Assembly (NCBI GenBank): GCA_947488295.1
Contig: CANKYU010000001.1
Location: forward strand, 558,001 to 622,000
Length of the DNA: 64,000 nucleotides
Direction of reading: 5' to 3'
From: an uncultured Anderseniella sp.
Lineage (GTDB): Bacteria; Pseudomonadota; Alphaproteobacteria; Rhizobiales; Aestuariivirgaceae
A program made the translations under genes and the position numbers. Below are positions 31,071 through 40,196 of this stretch, one piece after another; position 1 is the first letter of the stretch, and each line of letters begins with the position of its first letter. The notes under the pieces were generated by a model that was not told the DNA's origin, ran no database searches, and was given only the letters and a program-made list of their open reading frames with translations.

Positions 31071-31215
31071 TTTCCTGATTTTTGTCATGTTGTGGATAAC
31101 CGGGCACAGGCTTTCGGCCAGATGTCTGCTTTGAGCCCAAAGTGTCAGTTCGGTGCACTGCGGCGAATGTCCGCTCCTGCGTCTGCTGTGGTTTCCTGAC
31201 CAAGCTGACTTGTAA

Positions 31216-31755
31216 TCAGTCGATTTCTTTGCGCCGACGCGCCAGTTCGCGATAAAGGGCGGCAGGTGTGACCCCAATCCAGTCAGCTACCTGAACCCAT
31301 CTTCCAGTTTCAGGTGGCCCATGAAGATCGAGATATGCGTCAAGACGCGTGCACAGCGTCTTCAACCGCATCACCTCCAACCGTGCGCGCAACGCCTGAA
31401 TCTCGCGCGCTGACTGGGCCAAGGCAACCAAGGCACCTTCTGTACTATGGAGAGCCGAGGTAACATCTGCACGTGACAATACCGCAAGCCTTGACGGCAC
31501 ATCGCATATCGCATCGCAGTGATACTGATCAGCAAAGATTGACGCCTCAGCGACAAGTGAGCCTGGAAGGGCCTGATGCAGCGTCAGTTCTCCGCCATCA
31601 GCGAGCGTCCGCACCAGGCGAACACCTCCCTCACGCACCAGGTAGGCTTGTGAAACGCGATCATCCCGCCTGAAAACGCTTGCACCTCTCCCGTAGGATT
31701 GGTCAGGTGCGCCGACAAAGATCTCCATCCAGATATCCGACATGATCAAGATCAT
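31216..31755 (-). CDS. Crp/Fnr-like transcriptional regulator
   Basis: 179 residues from the ATG at 31755, preceded by GGAG at eight bases. The N-terminal half is a cyclic-nucleotide-binding-like beta-roll (YGRGASVFRRDDRVSQAYLVREGGVRLVRTLADGG region); a dimer helix (ALAQSAREIQALRARLEVMRL) and a short C-terminal helix-turn-helix (QVADWIGVTPAALYRELARRRKE) follow. It is shorter than typical Crp because the wing is reduced. The regulator is divergent from the Spy-like gene across 60 bases, so it probably controls that gene. Confidence 0.8.
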   Translation of the reverse strand: MILIMSDIWMEIFVGAPDQSYGRGASVFRRDDRVSQAYLVREGGVRLVRTLADGGELTLHQALPGSLVAEASIFADQYHCDAICDVPSRLAVLSRADVTSALHSTEGALVALAQSAREIQALRARLEVMRLKTLCTRLDAYLDLHGPPETGRWVQVADWIGVTPAALYRELARRRKEID

Positions 31756-31815
31756 GTGCGGATCTCCAAATCTGCGCAATAAGCAAAAGGTCATCAACTC
31801 GAGGAGTGTGCCCTC

Positions 31816-32403
31816 ATGCCAATCAGCAGAGCCGCCATAGCCATCTCACTTCTTATCGCGGGTAGTGCAGCGCACGCTCAACAACATGCTGCTTCGCCCT
31901 ATGCAGGTGAAGAGCGGAGACAAATCGCCTCTCTTTCGGAAAACGACTTGGCTGAGCTGCGCTCCGGCCACGGGTGGGGTCTCGCACTTCCGGCAGAACT
32001 GAACGGAGTTCCGGGCCCGGCCCATCTTCTGGAATTGTCAAAGCAGATTGGCCTAAGTAACGCGCAGATTGCCGGGCTTACCGTGATCCGCGACCGAATG
32101 CGTGCGGGAGCCATTGAAGCTGGAGAACGCTTCATAGCCTCCGAGCGAGCGCTGAACGATGCGTTTGTTGATGGTTCACCGGACGCGGGTGCATTGGCAC
32201 AGTTGGTGAATGCCGCTGGCGAGGCGAGAGCGAACTTGAGGTTTGCGCATCTGTCTGCGCATCTTGAAACTTTGCCACTGCTCACGACACGCCAAGTCAC
32301 ATTGTATAACCGGTTGCGCGGTTATCATCACGCTGACCCTTGCAAGTCGATACCTAAGGGCCACGATGAGGCGATGTGGCGGGCGCACAACGGGTGCGAA
32401 TAA
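31816..32403 (+). CDS. Spy/CpxP-like periplasmic protein
   Basis: 195 residues. A signal peptide (RAAIAISLLIAGSAAHAQQ) precedes an all-helical domain containing LPAELNGVPGPAHLLELSKQ, an L-S-x-x-Q-type repeat (GLSNAQIAGLTVIRDRM) and a second one (PLLTTRQVTLYNRLRG). This LTxxQ pattern marks Spy/CpxP/CnrX-like chaperone or metal-sensing proteins. His and Cys residues near the C-terminus (GYHHADPCKS and AHNGCE) could bind metal. GAGGAG lies nine bases before the ATG. It is divergent from the Crp-like regulator. Confidence 0.78.
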   Translation: MPISRAAIAISLLIAGSAAHAQQHAASPYAGEERRQIASLSENDLAELRSGHGWGLALPAELNGVPGPAHLLELSKQIGLSNAQIAGLTVIRDRMRAGAIEAGERFIASERALNDAFVDGSPDAGALAQLVNAAGEARANLRFAHLSAHLETLPLLTTRQVTLYNRLRGYHHADPCKSIPKGHDEAMWRAHNGCE

Positions 32404-32601
32404 CGAAGAACCCGATCTAGCACGAACGCAAAACAGCCATTCTGCGAACGGTAGCTTCGTCCTCTTTGCCGCCCTCTGCCATCTGCTTAGAGCGCTGCTT
32501 ACCGGTTCATATATCTGGACTGTTTCAATGCGTATTTTGCTGGAACGACCCACACACTACCTGCAAGCTGTTCGATCTGGATCACCCATAGGAGACAGAA
32601 A

Positions 32602-33015
32602 ATGAATATAACTGGTGGATGCTTCTGCGGCGCGGTGCGGTATTTGTTGAAAGTCCGGCCCACACTTAAAGCCCAATGCCATTGCAGGGCTTGTCAGTAC
32701 TTTTCAGGGGGCGGGCCAAACTATTATATGTTGGTGCCGCCGGACGGGCTCGAATTCACCGACGGCTCTTTGGCAACATACAAGAACCCGGACAGAAAGG
32801 ATGCAGTGACGCGGCAGTTCTGCGGCACATGTGGAACCCACATCACCACTCTCCGACATGGCTTGAACGAGACTGTTCTGAAGGTCGGAACGCTGGATGA
32901 CCCCTCGATCTACAACCATGCGCGCATAGCGATTTTCACGGAAGACATTCAATCTTTCCATCATATTCCAGATGACATGCCGGCATTTGAAACATTGCCG
33001 CCCAGTCGTGATTGA
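32602..33015 (+). CDS. GFA/CENP-V family zinc protein
   Basis: 137 residues. Zinc ligands follow the GFA pattern: GGCFCGAVRY at the N-terminus, CHCRACQYFSGG, and FCGTCGTHIT. The founder, Gfa of Paracoccus, was described as accelerating formaldehyde-glutathione adduct formation, but most members are uncharacterised. AGGAGA precedes the ATG. It lies in a block with two DJ-1-type genes, which suits carbonyl or aldehyde stress but does not prove it. Confidence 0.88.
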   Translation: MNITGGCFCGAVRYLLKVRPTLKAQCHCRACQYFSGGGPNYYMLVPPDGLEFTDGSLATYKNPDRKDAVTRQFCGTCGTHITTLRHGLNETVLKVGTLDDPSIYNHARIAIFTEDIQSFHHIPDDMPAFETLPPSRD

Positions 33016-33131
33016 TCTTGAAAACCGCTTTTCGGTGAACGTGGTTCCGGATGCCACAATCCGGCATGGTGCCATGACCGCTCCGAACCCATTTTTTAAG
33101 ATTCACGTAACGCAGCGAATAGTTGCTTACC

Positions 33132-33740
33132 TCAGACCAAGCCTGCTGATTTTGCGAAAGGATCCCGGCTAGCGTCTTTTTGCCATTCGTATTCACAGCC
33201 CAAGGCAATTCTGTCTGCCATCGCCATTCCAAACAGATCGGCCATTACGGCGAGGGCCATGTCCATCCCTGCTGACACACCGGAAGATGTGAAAAACTTG
33301 CCGTCTTCGACCCAACGTGCCTCCTTCACCCAATTGACGTTCGGCGCGAGAGGGACCGTTTGGGTGAAATCGAGTTTGTTTGTTGTCGCCCTGCGCCCGT
33401 CCAGAACGCCCGTCATTCCGAGCAGCACGGTTCCCGTGCATACAGCCATCACGCGCTCCGCGTTTGCCGAGGCCTCCCTGATCCACTGCATCAATTCTTC
33501 GTCTTTGGCCTCGTTCAGCGCAGAATCGCCGCCAGGGATGAACAGCAGATCGTAGTCGTTTTTCTCCGCAATGGTTTTGTCGATCACGATGCGCTGGCCA
33601 TGTACGCTTGGTACCGGATCACACCCTTTGGCGACAGTTATGATCTGGGTTTCTCTCCCCAAACCGCCCAGCATTTCCATGGGACCGAAGTAGTCGAGTG
33701 TTTCAAAACCGGGGAAGACAAGTGCTGCGAGTGTTTTCAC
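33132..33740 (-). CDS. DJ-1/PfpI family protein
   Basis: 202 residues starting at a GTG. The nucleophile elbow is VMAVCTGTVLLGMTG with cysteine in the DJ-1/PfpI position; the acidic partner is in LVFPGFETLDYFGPMEML. SSGVSAGMDMALAVMADLFG is the C-terminal signature of the subgroup that resembles the sensor domain of GlxA and isonitrile hydratase. It could be a glyoxalase III, a protein deglycase or an isonitrile hydratase. It is divergent from the GlxA-type regulator across 84 bases, a common pairing in which the regulator controls it. Confidence 0.87.
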   Translation of the reverse strand: MKTLAALVFPGFETLDYFGPMEMLGGLGRETQIITVAKGCDPVPSVHGQRIVIDKTIAEKNDYDLLFIPGGDSALNEAKDEELMQWIREASANAERVMAVCTGTVLLGMTGVLDGRRATTNKLDFTQTVPLAPNVNWVKEARWVEDGKFFTSSGVSAGMDMALAVMADLFGMAMADRIALGCEYEWQKDASRDPFAKSAGLV

Positions 33741-33824
33741 GTAGACGGTGCCCTTTCTTTACGTTGTGAGGTGCGCACATCCTGTTGGTAGACTAACTGA
33801 TGTGGTTTTGGCACAAAGGACAAC

Positions 33825-34841
33825 ATGACCTCCTTTTATGCCAATCTGCCTGATCACACACCTGAACAGATGAACGTGGTGTTCATTGTATACCCTGACA
33901 TCGTGCTTCTTGATCTGGTTGGCCCACTGCAGGTGTTCACCCATGCGCGTAAAAACCCACGGTCGGGGCCGGCGTATCAAACGCATGTTGTGTCCTTTGA
34001 CGGTGGTCGAACCAAAACCAACACAATTTTGCAGATCGATAGTGATCCGCTGGCAGATTGGCTTGAGAAACATCAAGACACGCCCATCCATACGTTGGTG
34101 GTCATCGGCGGAGACGGTGCACTGGTCGCGGCCCTTGATCTGCCGTTTGTCGATCAGGTCAGGCAGTTGGCGGATCGATCCCAGCGGGTGTGTTCGGTAT
34201 GTTCGGGCGCACTTGTTTTGGCGGCAGCTGGCCTGCTTGATGGTCGTCGCGCCGTCACGCATTGGGAGGATTGTGATCACCTTGCTGCGCATTATCCGGC
34301 GGTGCATGTAGAAATCGATCCGATCTATATCAAAGACGGGATTGTCTGGACCTCTGCGGGCATCACGGCTGGCATCGACATGGCCCTGGCCATCATTGAG
34401 GAAGATTTGGGCACGCCTGCGGCGATTGAAATGGCGCGATCATTGGTGACGCCCATGGTCCGTTCAGGCGGGCAATCGCAGTTCAGTCCCGAGTTGGACA
34501 GGCAGGCGCGCGACACTGAGGGGCGGTTCAGATCTCTCCATGATTGGGTGAGCAGTAACCTGCGGCAAAACATTTCCGTGCAAGATATGGCTGAACACTG
34601 TGGCATGAGTTCGCGAAACTTTTCGCGCCAGTACACGGCGACGATGGGGACGCCGCCTGCAAAGGCTGTTGAGGCCATTCGGGTGGCCGCGGCGCGTGAT
34701 CTGTTGGGGGCAACCGAAAAGAGCATCAAAGCGATTGCAGTGAACTGCGGTTTTCAAGATGATGAACGCATGAGACGCGCATTTTTGCGGCAGATAAAAA
34801 CAACACCTTCTCAATACCGTGCTCAATTTCAGTCGCAGTGA
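33825..34841 (+). CDS. GlxA-type transcriptional regulator: DJ-1/PfpI domain fused to AraC DNA-binding domain
   Basis: 338 residues. The N-terminal ~200 residues form a DJ-1/PfpI-like sensor (VVFIVYPDIVLLDLVGPLQVF, VCSVCSGALVLAAAGLLDGR, WTSAGITAGIDMALAIIEED). The C-terminal ~110 residues carry two AraC helix-turn-helix motifs (ISVQDMAEHCGMSSRNFSRQY and IKAIAVNCGFQDDERMRRAF). AAGGA precedes the ATG. The sensor domain is related to the divergent neighbour, so ligand and substrate may be alike. Confidence 0.92.
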   Translation: MTSFYANLPDHTPEQMNVVFIVYPDIVLLDLVGPLQVFTHARKNPRSGPAYQTHVVSFDGGRTKTNTILQIDSDPLADWLEKHQDTPIHTLVVIGGDGALVAALDLPFVDQVRQLADRSQRVCSVCSGALVLAAAGLLDGRRAVTHWEDCDHLAAHYPAVHVEIDPIYIKDGIVWTSAGITAGIDMALAIIEEDLGTPAAIEMARSLVTPMVRSGGQSQFSPELDRQARDTEGRFRSLHDWVSSNLRQNISVQDMAEHCGMSSRNFSRQYTATMGTPPAKAVEAIRVAAARDLLGATEKSIKAIAVNCGFQDDERMRRAFLRQIKTTPSQYRAQFQSQ

Positions 34842-35412
34842 CATCGGCAAAAAGAGCTGTTGGCGGCAGCCAGATCTTAATGCGCTATAGTCTTTTGCTC
34901 CGAAAGCTGACCTTCACACGCTATTGGCCAACAGTCGTTTTGTCCGCACAGCAGTCGTTGCCAATCTGTTGCCATTTTGAGTGCCAACTGAACCCCAAAC
35001 CAACTACAAGTGAGCAACAGAGTTCGACTTCTCAAACCTGTAAGTCATTGAAATCACCATTGCCGTTCAGGGACACAATGGGCGGCCAAGGGGAAGAGCA
35101 TTCAGGGCGCCTGACATCCCTCGATCCCAAATTCTCAAATCGCTTGGTGCAGGCATTTGAGGTGGCGTTTGTGCAAAGTGATGTCACCACCTGTGAGCCC
35201 GGCAACCAGGCAAGCCGGTTTCGCAATGCGCGAACGAGGACGATTGCAGGATGCATGGGACGGCGGATCGGCGGTTGACGTTTCAGCAAGATTTGGCTCA
35301 TGTGACCAGGGACTTTCTCCTTCAACTTGACGTGGTCGGCAAAACACTTTTTGCCGGTTGCCGGCAAAGCCGCTTTGACGTTATGGCTTGATAAAACAAC
35401 GGGAAGCTGGAT
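34842..35412. other. 571-base region without recognisable gene
   Basis: Open frames exist on both strands (to about 146 codons on plus and a longer one on minus running into the glycosyltransferase gene), but none has a sensible start, Shine-Dalgarno or family resemblance. Composition is less GC-rich than the flanks. It may be a decayed gene or recombination scar before the glycosylation cassette. No repeat, tRNA fragment or integrase was recognised. Confidence 0.5.
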
Positions 35413-36558
35413 TTGGAACTGACGATCCTGATGCCCTGCCTGAACGAGGCAGAGACAATCGAAGTCTGTATTCGTGACGCCAAAAAGTTTCTGACCGAGA
35501 GCAGGACCGAAGGAGAGATCCTGGTGGCCGACAATGGCTCGGTTGACGGCTCGACAAGCATAGCGGAGAAGGCCGGGGCGCGGGTCATAAACGTTACGGA
35601 CATCGGCTATGGAGCGGCATTGCTGGCAGGTATCAGGTCGGCCAGGGGGCGCTATATCATCATGGGAGACTCTGACAGTTCCTATGACTTCTCCCGGCTT
35701 CAGCCATTTGTGGACCGGTTGCGTGCCGGTGCAGACCTGGTCATAGGAAACCGCTTCAAGGGAGGTATCGCGCCCGGTGCGATGCCGTTTCTCCACAAGT
35801 ATCTGGGCAACCCGGTCCTGAGCCTGATCGGCAGGATACTCTTTCGGTCACCGGTAAGAGATTTTCACTGCGGCCTGCGGGCGTGCAACAGCCAACGCAT
35901 CAAAGAACTGAACCTGCGGGCTTCAGGAATGGAGTTCGCGTCCGAAATGATTGTCAAAGCCACATTGGCGGGCTTTCGTGTGGAAGAGGTTCCAACCACC
36001 TTGAGTGTAGCCGGGCGCTCCAGACAGCCCCATCTTCGCACCTGGCCTGATGGCTGGCGTCATCTGGTATTCATGCTGCTCAACAGCCCTCGCTGGCTGT
36101 TCTTCTATCCAGGTATCGTGCTTTGTGCCATCGGTCTGCTGGGCATTGTGCTGTTGCACTCAGGCACCTTTGCCATTGGCGATGTGACGTTGAGCATTCA
36201 TACGCTCGTGTCCAGTTGTTTTGTTTTGCTTGTCGGTTTTCAGGCCGCCAGTTTTGGCCTGGTTACAAGGCGGTATGCGACCCAGTCCGGCCTGCTGCTG
36301 GAAAAAGGCCGCGGAGCAGGGTTTCTGGCTTTTTTGAACCTGGAACGCCTGCTTGTGTCTGCAGCAGCGGTTTTTCTGAGCGGTTTCGCGCTGTTTGTCT
36401 GGTGTCTCGTGCAATGGATTGAGGTGGGTTTCGGCGCCCTCCAGGTATCGGCAATCCTGCGCCCCCTGGTCCTGGCAAGCACTGCAATGACCCTGGGCAT
36501 CCAGTTGGCATTTACTGCATTCATGTCAGCGATCATGGAAATAGGGATCAGGAAATAG
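35413..36558 (+). CDS. Family 2 glycosyltransferase, GtrB/DPM1-like, membrane anchored
   Basis: 381 residues from a TTG start with GGAAG upstream. The catalytic GT-A domain covers about residues 1-210 (TILMPCLNEAETIEVCI, VADNGSVDGST, and the metal-binding DSDSSYDF). FHCGLRACNSQRI and a region before the membrane match polyprenyl-phosphate sugar transferases. Four hydrophobic helices follow (FYPGIVLCAIGLLGIVLL onward), more than the two of GtrB. It probably makes undecaprenyl-phosphate-sugar on the inner face of the membrane. The GtrA homologue downstream would flip it. Confidence 0.85.
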   Translation: MELTILMPCLNEAETIEVCIRDAKKFLTESRTEGEILVADNGSVDGSTSIAEKAGARVINVTDIGYGAALLAGIRSARGRYIIMGDSDSSYDFSRLQPFVDRLRAGADLVIGNRFKGGIAPGAMPFLHKYLGNPVLSLIGRILFRSPVRDFHCGLRACNSQRIKELNLRASGMEFASEMIVKATLAGFRVEEVPTTLSVAGRSRQPHLRTWPDGWRHLVFMLLNSPRWLFFYPGIVLCAIGLLGIVLLHSGTFAIGDVTLSIHTLVSSCFVLLVGFQAASFGLVTRRYATQSGLLLEKGRGAGFLAFLNLERLLVSAAAVFLSGFALFVWCLVQWIEVGFGALQVSAILRPLVLASTAMTLGIQLAFTAFMSAIMEIGIRK

Positions 36559-36586
36559 CTGTTTCCGCCACCACAAAGGACCGCGA

Positions 36587-36994
36587 TTGCAAAGTCAGCC
36601 CAACTCCCTGTTCCGCCAGTTTTCCCGATATGTTGCGGTCGGGGCGATCGGATTTGCCGTGGATGCAGTCTTGCTGTGGATGATCATGGGGCGAGGGATG
36701 GACGCCTACCTCGCCAGGGGGATTTCCTTTCCGGTTGCGGTTTTCACGACCTGGTATTTGAACAGGCTCTGGACGTTTCGTGACTCGTCTGGCCCTGCAA
36801 TCGCTAAACAGCTATACCGGTATTTTGCCATCCAGTGTTTTGGCCTGGTTTTGAATCTCTCTGTGTATGCTCTCACCATCAGCCTTCTTGGTGCAAGCCA
36901 GCTTAACGCCATGGCTGGCCTTGTTTTCGGATCCGCGCTCGGCCTGGTGGCCAACTTCTCCGGAATGCGAATGCTCGTGTTCAAAAAACCTTAG
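36587..36994 (+). CDS. GtrA-family membrane protein
   Basis: 135 residues with four hydrophobic helices and the GtrA landmarks FSRYVAVGAIGFAVDAVLLW, YLNRLWTFRD and a terminal RMLVFKK. The TTG start has AAAGGA six bases upstream. GtrA proteins are thought to flip polyprenyl-phosphate-linked sugars to the periplasm. It starts 28 bases after the glycosyltransferase gene. Confidence 0.88.
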   Translation: MQSQPNSLFRQFSRYVAVGAIGFAVDAVLLWMIMGRGMDAYLARGISFPVAVFTTWYLNRLWTFRDSSGPAIAKQLYRYFAIQCFGLVLNLSVYALTISLLGASQLNAMAGLVFGSALGLVANFSGMRMLVFKKP

Positions 36995-37070
36995 GAAATT
37001 CACCGGCAGGTCAGTGTTGCGAATGACCTCGCTGTGGCAATTGCAGAAACGTTCGGAAATTGGGTGAAGA

Positions 37071-38345
37071 TTGAAGTTACTAGTGAACACCGCGATTGGC
37101 TGTCTCGTGAGCCTGATGATTATTGTCGGGCTGGGCAGCGCAGCGGTGGTTCTGTCTGAGTCTCAAAAATCAACCGAAAACATCGAAGCCGCAGCACGCG
37201 ACGCTCTTGAAAACGGACCCCTCGACCGTAAAGGCCGCAGAGTACACTGGTATTATCAAAGCAACTTCAGTGAATGCCAGATTGTTTCCATGGGGCTGAG
37301 AACTTCAGGGACGGCGCTGCAATCTGCATTCAGGGCATTCTCGATAAGGTGGAAGAAACCCGGCTCATATTGTGATCAGCTGACAAGTTATCTCGATGGG
37401 AACGAGCAGAGATGGCGGTCCTATTTCCGCTACTGGCACGGCTCCCGGCTGGTCATGCATCCCGTCCTGTCCAATGCCTCCTACCGGACATTGCAGGTCA
37501 TTTGCTACGGTCTGCTGTTTGTTTCGGTTGTTTCCATGTTAGTCTTGACCGGCCTGTCTCTCGGGGTTGGCTATGCGTTGGCCCTGACAGCATCGCTGGT
37601 TGTAACCACGGACACTTTGCTGCGTGGATTTACCCCGACGCATGCCGTTTCACTGTCTGCATTGACAGTTCTGGTCGGGGTTATCTCATGGAATTTGGGG
37701 CGGAATTCCGGCGATCTCCGCAACGCTATCCTGACCTGCTTCACTGCGGGGGCCGTCTACAATTATTTTGACTTTCTGTACAACATCGAGCTGCTTGTGC
37801 TGCTTGCCGGTGTTGTTTTCTGGAAGGTGTCCGTTACGAAGTCCCGCGAGCTCAAGGCCGGGGCAGCTGGCATCATCACCTGCCAGGCAGCGGTGCTTGC
37901 CGGATTCGTCGCAATGTGGGGCGCGAAGTGGCTTTTGATGTCGGTGATTGGCACGGGTTCGGCAACAAGCTGGTTTCCCGCTGCGAATATCGGGACATGG
38001 CTGGCGGGCAGCAACCGTCAATACGTTGTGTTGGCTGCTCTGGCGGCGAACAGCCACAAGGCCATGATGTATGGTGTGAACCTGATCGTGCTGCCAACCG
38101 CGTTGGCAGTCGGCGCCGTTGCGGCCTTGATCTGCTGGAAGCAAGAGCGCATCGGGTTGCTGGCACTCCTTTGTGTTGCGCTGTTCGTCCCGGCAGTAAT
38201 CATGGAGGGAAAGTCCACGCACAGCATCGTGCATGCCGGGTTTACCTTCAGAGTGATCCCGATGGCTGTCATGATGCTGGCCATCGGCGCTGTCTGGGCG
38301 GCATTTTCGGGCCGACGACAGCAAGAGCAAGCCCCGACCAGTTAA
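37071..38345 (+). CDS. Polytopic membrane protein, putative third component of a GtrABC-like cassette
   Basis: 424 residues, apparently starting at a TTG with only a weak GGTGAAGA before it. One N-terminal helix (AIGCLVSLMIIVGLGSAAVVL), a ~100-residue periplasmic or luminal loop with two cysteines (FSECQIVS and GSYCDQL), then about nine further hydrophobic helices to the C-terminus. This topology resembles the variable, sugar-specific transferases that follow gtrA and gtrB, but I recognise no specific family. It lies 76 bases after the GtrA gene. The 236 bases between it and the next gene hold nothing I can name. Confidence 0.65.
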   Translation: MKLLVNTAIGCLVSLMIIVGLGSAAVVLSESQKSTENIEAAARDALENGPLDRKGRRVHWYYQSNFSECQIVSMGLRTSGTALQSAFRAFSIRWKKPGSYCDQLTSYLDGNEQRWRSYFRYWHGSRLVMHPVLSNASYRTLQVICYGLLFVSVVSMLVLTGLSLGVGYALALTASLVVTTDTLLRGFTPTHAVSLSALTVLVGVISWNLGRNSGDLRNAILTCFTAGAVYNYFDFLYNIELLVLLAGVVFWKVSVTKSRELKAGAAGIITCQAAVLAGFVAMWGAKWLLMSVIGTGSATSWFPAANIGTWLAGSNRQYVVLAALAANSHKAMMYGVNLIVLPTALAVGAVAALICWKQERIGLLALLCVALFVPAVIMEGKSTHSIVHAGFTFRVIPMAVMMLAIGAVWAAFSGRRQQEQAPTS

Positions 38346-38581
38346 ACGTACCCCAGTTCTGATCTGGTCCAGCAGCCGGATATTCATGCGGTTGAGATGG
38401 TCGGCTATTCCACAAACTCTATCGTTGCGCCGGGCGATACAAGGCCTGCCATCTCCCTTGAATCCCAGATCGTGAACCACATGCACCCATGCGGCTGCTG
38501 TTCAATTTTGGGACCACACCTTAACGCTCACGAAAGCTTTCGCGTCCATGCTGGGTCCTGACATTGCCCGGGGGGACATTC

Positions 38582-40081
38582 ATGACCAATGACACAGGAT
38601 CCAGCGCTGCAAACGTAACGAAGCTTGCCGGCACGCCCGGCTCGCGAGACCTTGCCATGAATATTATGAACACCATGGAACAGGGCATCCTGGTATGGTC
38701 CGCAGACGGCTTGTGCGAGTTACACAACACCCGCGTTTTCGAAGTGCTCGAAATTGAGGAAGGGGCACTGACCACGGGCACGCGCCGTGTCGACTTTCTG
38801 GCCGCGGCCGTTGCACGCGGCGAGATTTCGCAGGCAACCGCCGAGCAGACGGAGGCGCGCTTCACCAACAATCGAGCGTTCACCTTCGATCGGCTGATGC
38901 CGTCGGGCAGGGTGGTGGCGACGAACGCCCGTCCGGCTCGCGGCGGAAGTTTTGTCGTGACCTTTACCGACGTGACGGAAGCCCGCAAGGCCGCTGACGA
39001 GCTAGACCGTGCCAGAAAGGCCGCCGAGGAGGCCGAGACCCGTGCCCGCGCGGCGCTTGTCACCGAGCGCGCGCGCCAGCAGGAGGCGCGATTGCTGTCC
39101 GAACTCGACGAATGGCTGCAATCGTGCAAGTCGCTCGACGAGCTTTACATGGTGGTGCGGAAATTCATGGGCAGCACATTGCCCGGTTCGACGGGCGAGC
39201 TCTACATCTACTCCAACTCGAGGGACGTGCTCGACGGCATTTGCGAGTGGTCGAGCCCGGGGCTGCACGACCACATCGCGCCTGACAGTTGCTGGGCGCT
39301 GCGGCGCGGGCGAGCCTACGTTCACGACACCGACCGCATCTGCTTCACCTGCCAGCATGTTACGGAACAGGAAGGGCAAGACACCGACATTGCCTACATC
39401 TGCGTGCCGATCATCGCGCATGGCGACACAGTCGGGCTCATGCATGTCCGCCTCGCGCCCGGCGTCGGAGCGGGCGAAGAGGATGACGTGGCCGCCGGTG
39501 CGCGTGCCTTCGCCGTACAATGCGGCGAGCGCATCAGCCTGGCGCTCGCCAATGTCAAACTGCGCGACGAACTGTACGACCAGTCGACCCGTGATCCGCT
39601 GACCGGGCTCTATAACCGCCGGTTTTTCCTTGACGCCATGCGCCGGCTGATCGCGCAGAGTGATCGCACGGGGCAGCCGTTCGGCCTCGTCTATCTCGAC
39701 GCGGATCGCTTCAAGACCTTCAACGACACCCACGGTCACGATGCCGGAGACGTGGTGCTCGCGCACGTGGGCGAAGCTTTGCGCGACGCCTGCGGCGATG
39801 ACCATATGGCGTGCCGCTTTGGCGGCGAGGAATTTGCGCTGCTGGTGTCTGGCGCCGATCTTGCCGCGACCGAGCGCGCAGCCGAGCGAATCCGCGCCCG
39901 CGTGGCCGACACTGACATCCGCTATGGCAACACGGTCCTGCCGCATATCACCATCTCGGCAGGCGTTGCATCCTTTCCCGACTCGGGCCGCTCTCCGCAG
40001 GGTCTCATCAAGGCTGCCGACGGGGCGCTCTACGCCGCCAAGGATGCTGGCCGCAACTGCGTGCGGACCCACAAGGCTTGA
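38582..40081 (+). CDS. Diguanylate cyclase with PAS-like, coiled-coil and GAF domains
   Basis: 499 residues from the ATG at 38582, preceded by GGGGGGA. An N-terminal PAS_7-type domain (MNIMNTMEQGILVWSADG) ends with VTFTDVTEARKAADELD, then an Ala/Glu-rich coiled coil, then a GAF domain (about residues 185-330) with several cysteines (DSCWALRRG, ICFTCQH). The GGDEF domain has an intact active site, FGGEEFALLV, plus LDADRFKTFNDTHGH. It should make c-di-GMP from two GTP. No RxxD inhibitory site is visible in the expected place. Convergent with the DUF808 gene. Confidence 0.9.
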   Translation: MTNDTGSSAANVTKLAGTPGSRDLAMNIMNTMEQGILVWSADGLCELHNTRVFEVLEIEEGALTTGTRRVDFLAAAVARGEISQATAEQTEARFTNNRAFTFDRLMPSGRVVATNARPARGGSFVVTFTDVTEARKAADELDRARKAAEEAETRARAALVTERARQQEARLLSELDEWLQSCKSLDELYMVVRKFMGSTLPGSTGELYIYSNSRDVLDGICEWSSPGLHDHIAPDSCWALRRGRAYVHDTDRICFTCQHVTEQEGQDTDIAYICVPIIAHGDTVGLMHVRLAPGVGAGEEDDVAAGARAFAVQCGERISLALANVKLRDELYDQSTRDPLTGLYNRRFFLDAMRRLIAQSDRTGQPFGLVYLDADRFKTFNDTHGHDAGDVVLAHVGEALRDACGDDHMACRFGGEEFALLVSGADLAATERAAERIRARVADTDIRYGNTVLPHITISAGVASFPDSGRSPQGLIKAADGALYAAKDAGRNCVRTHKA

Positions 40082-40196
40082 CGGAGCATCGGCAAGCGGC
40101 GCTATGACGCCGTTGAGCCGATTTTACCCGGGCTGGCTCAACGCCCCCAGCGCCACAGGCGCGATGGCACAGGGTGTGGGGCCTGTCAGCCGCCAC

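Noticed and set aside
35032..35796. 254-codon minus-strand frame spanning the gene-free region and the start of the glycosyltransferase
   Set aside because: Half of it is antisense to a clear glycosyltransferase, and the rest has no family resemblance or Shine-Dalgarno.
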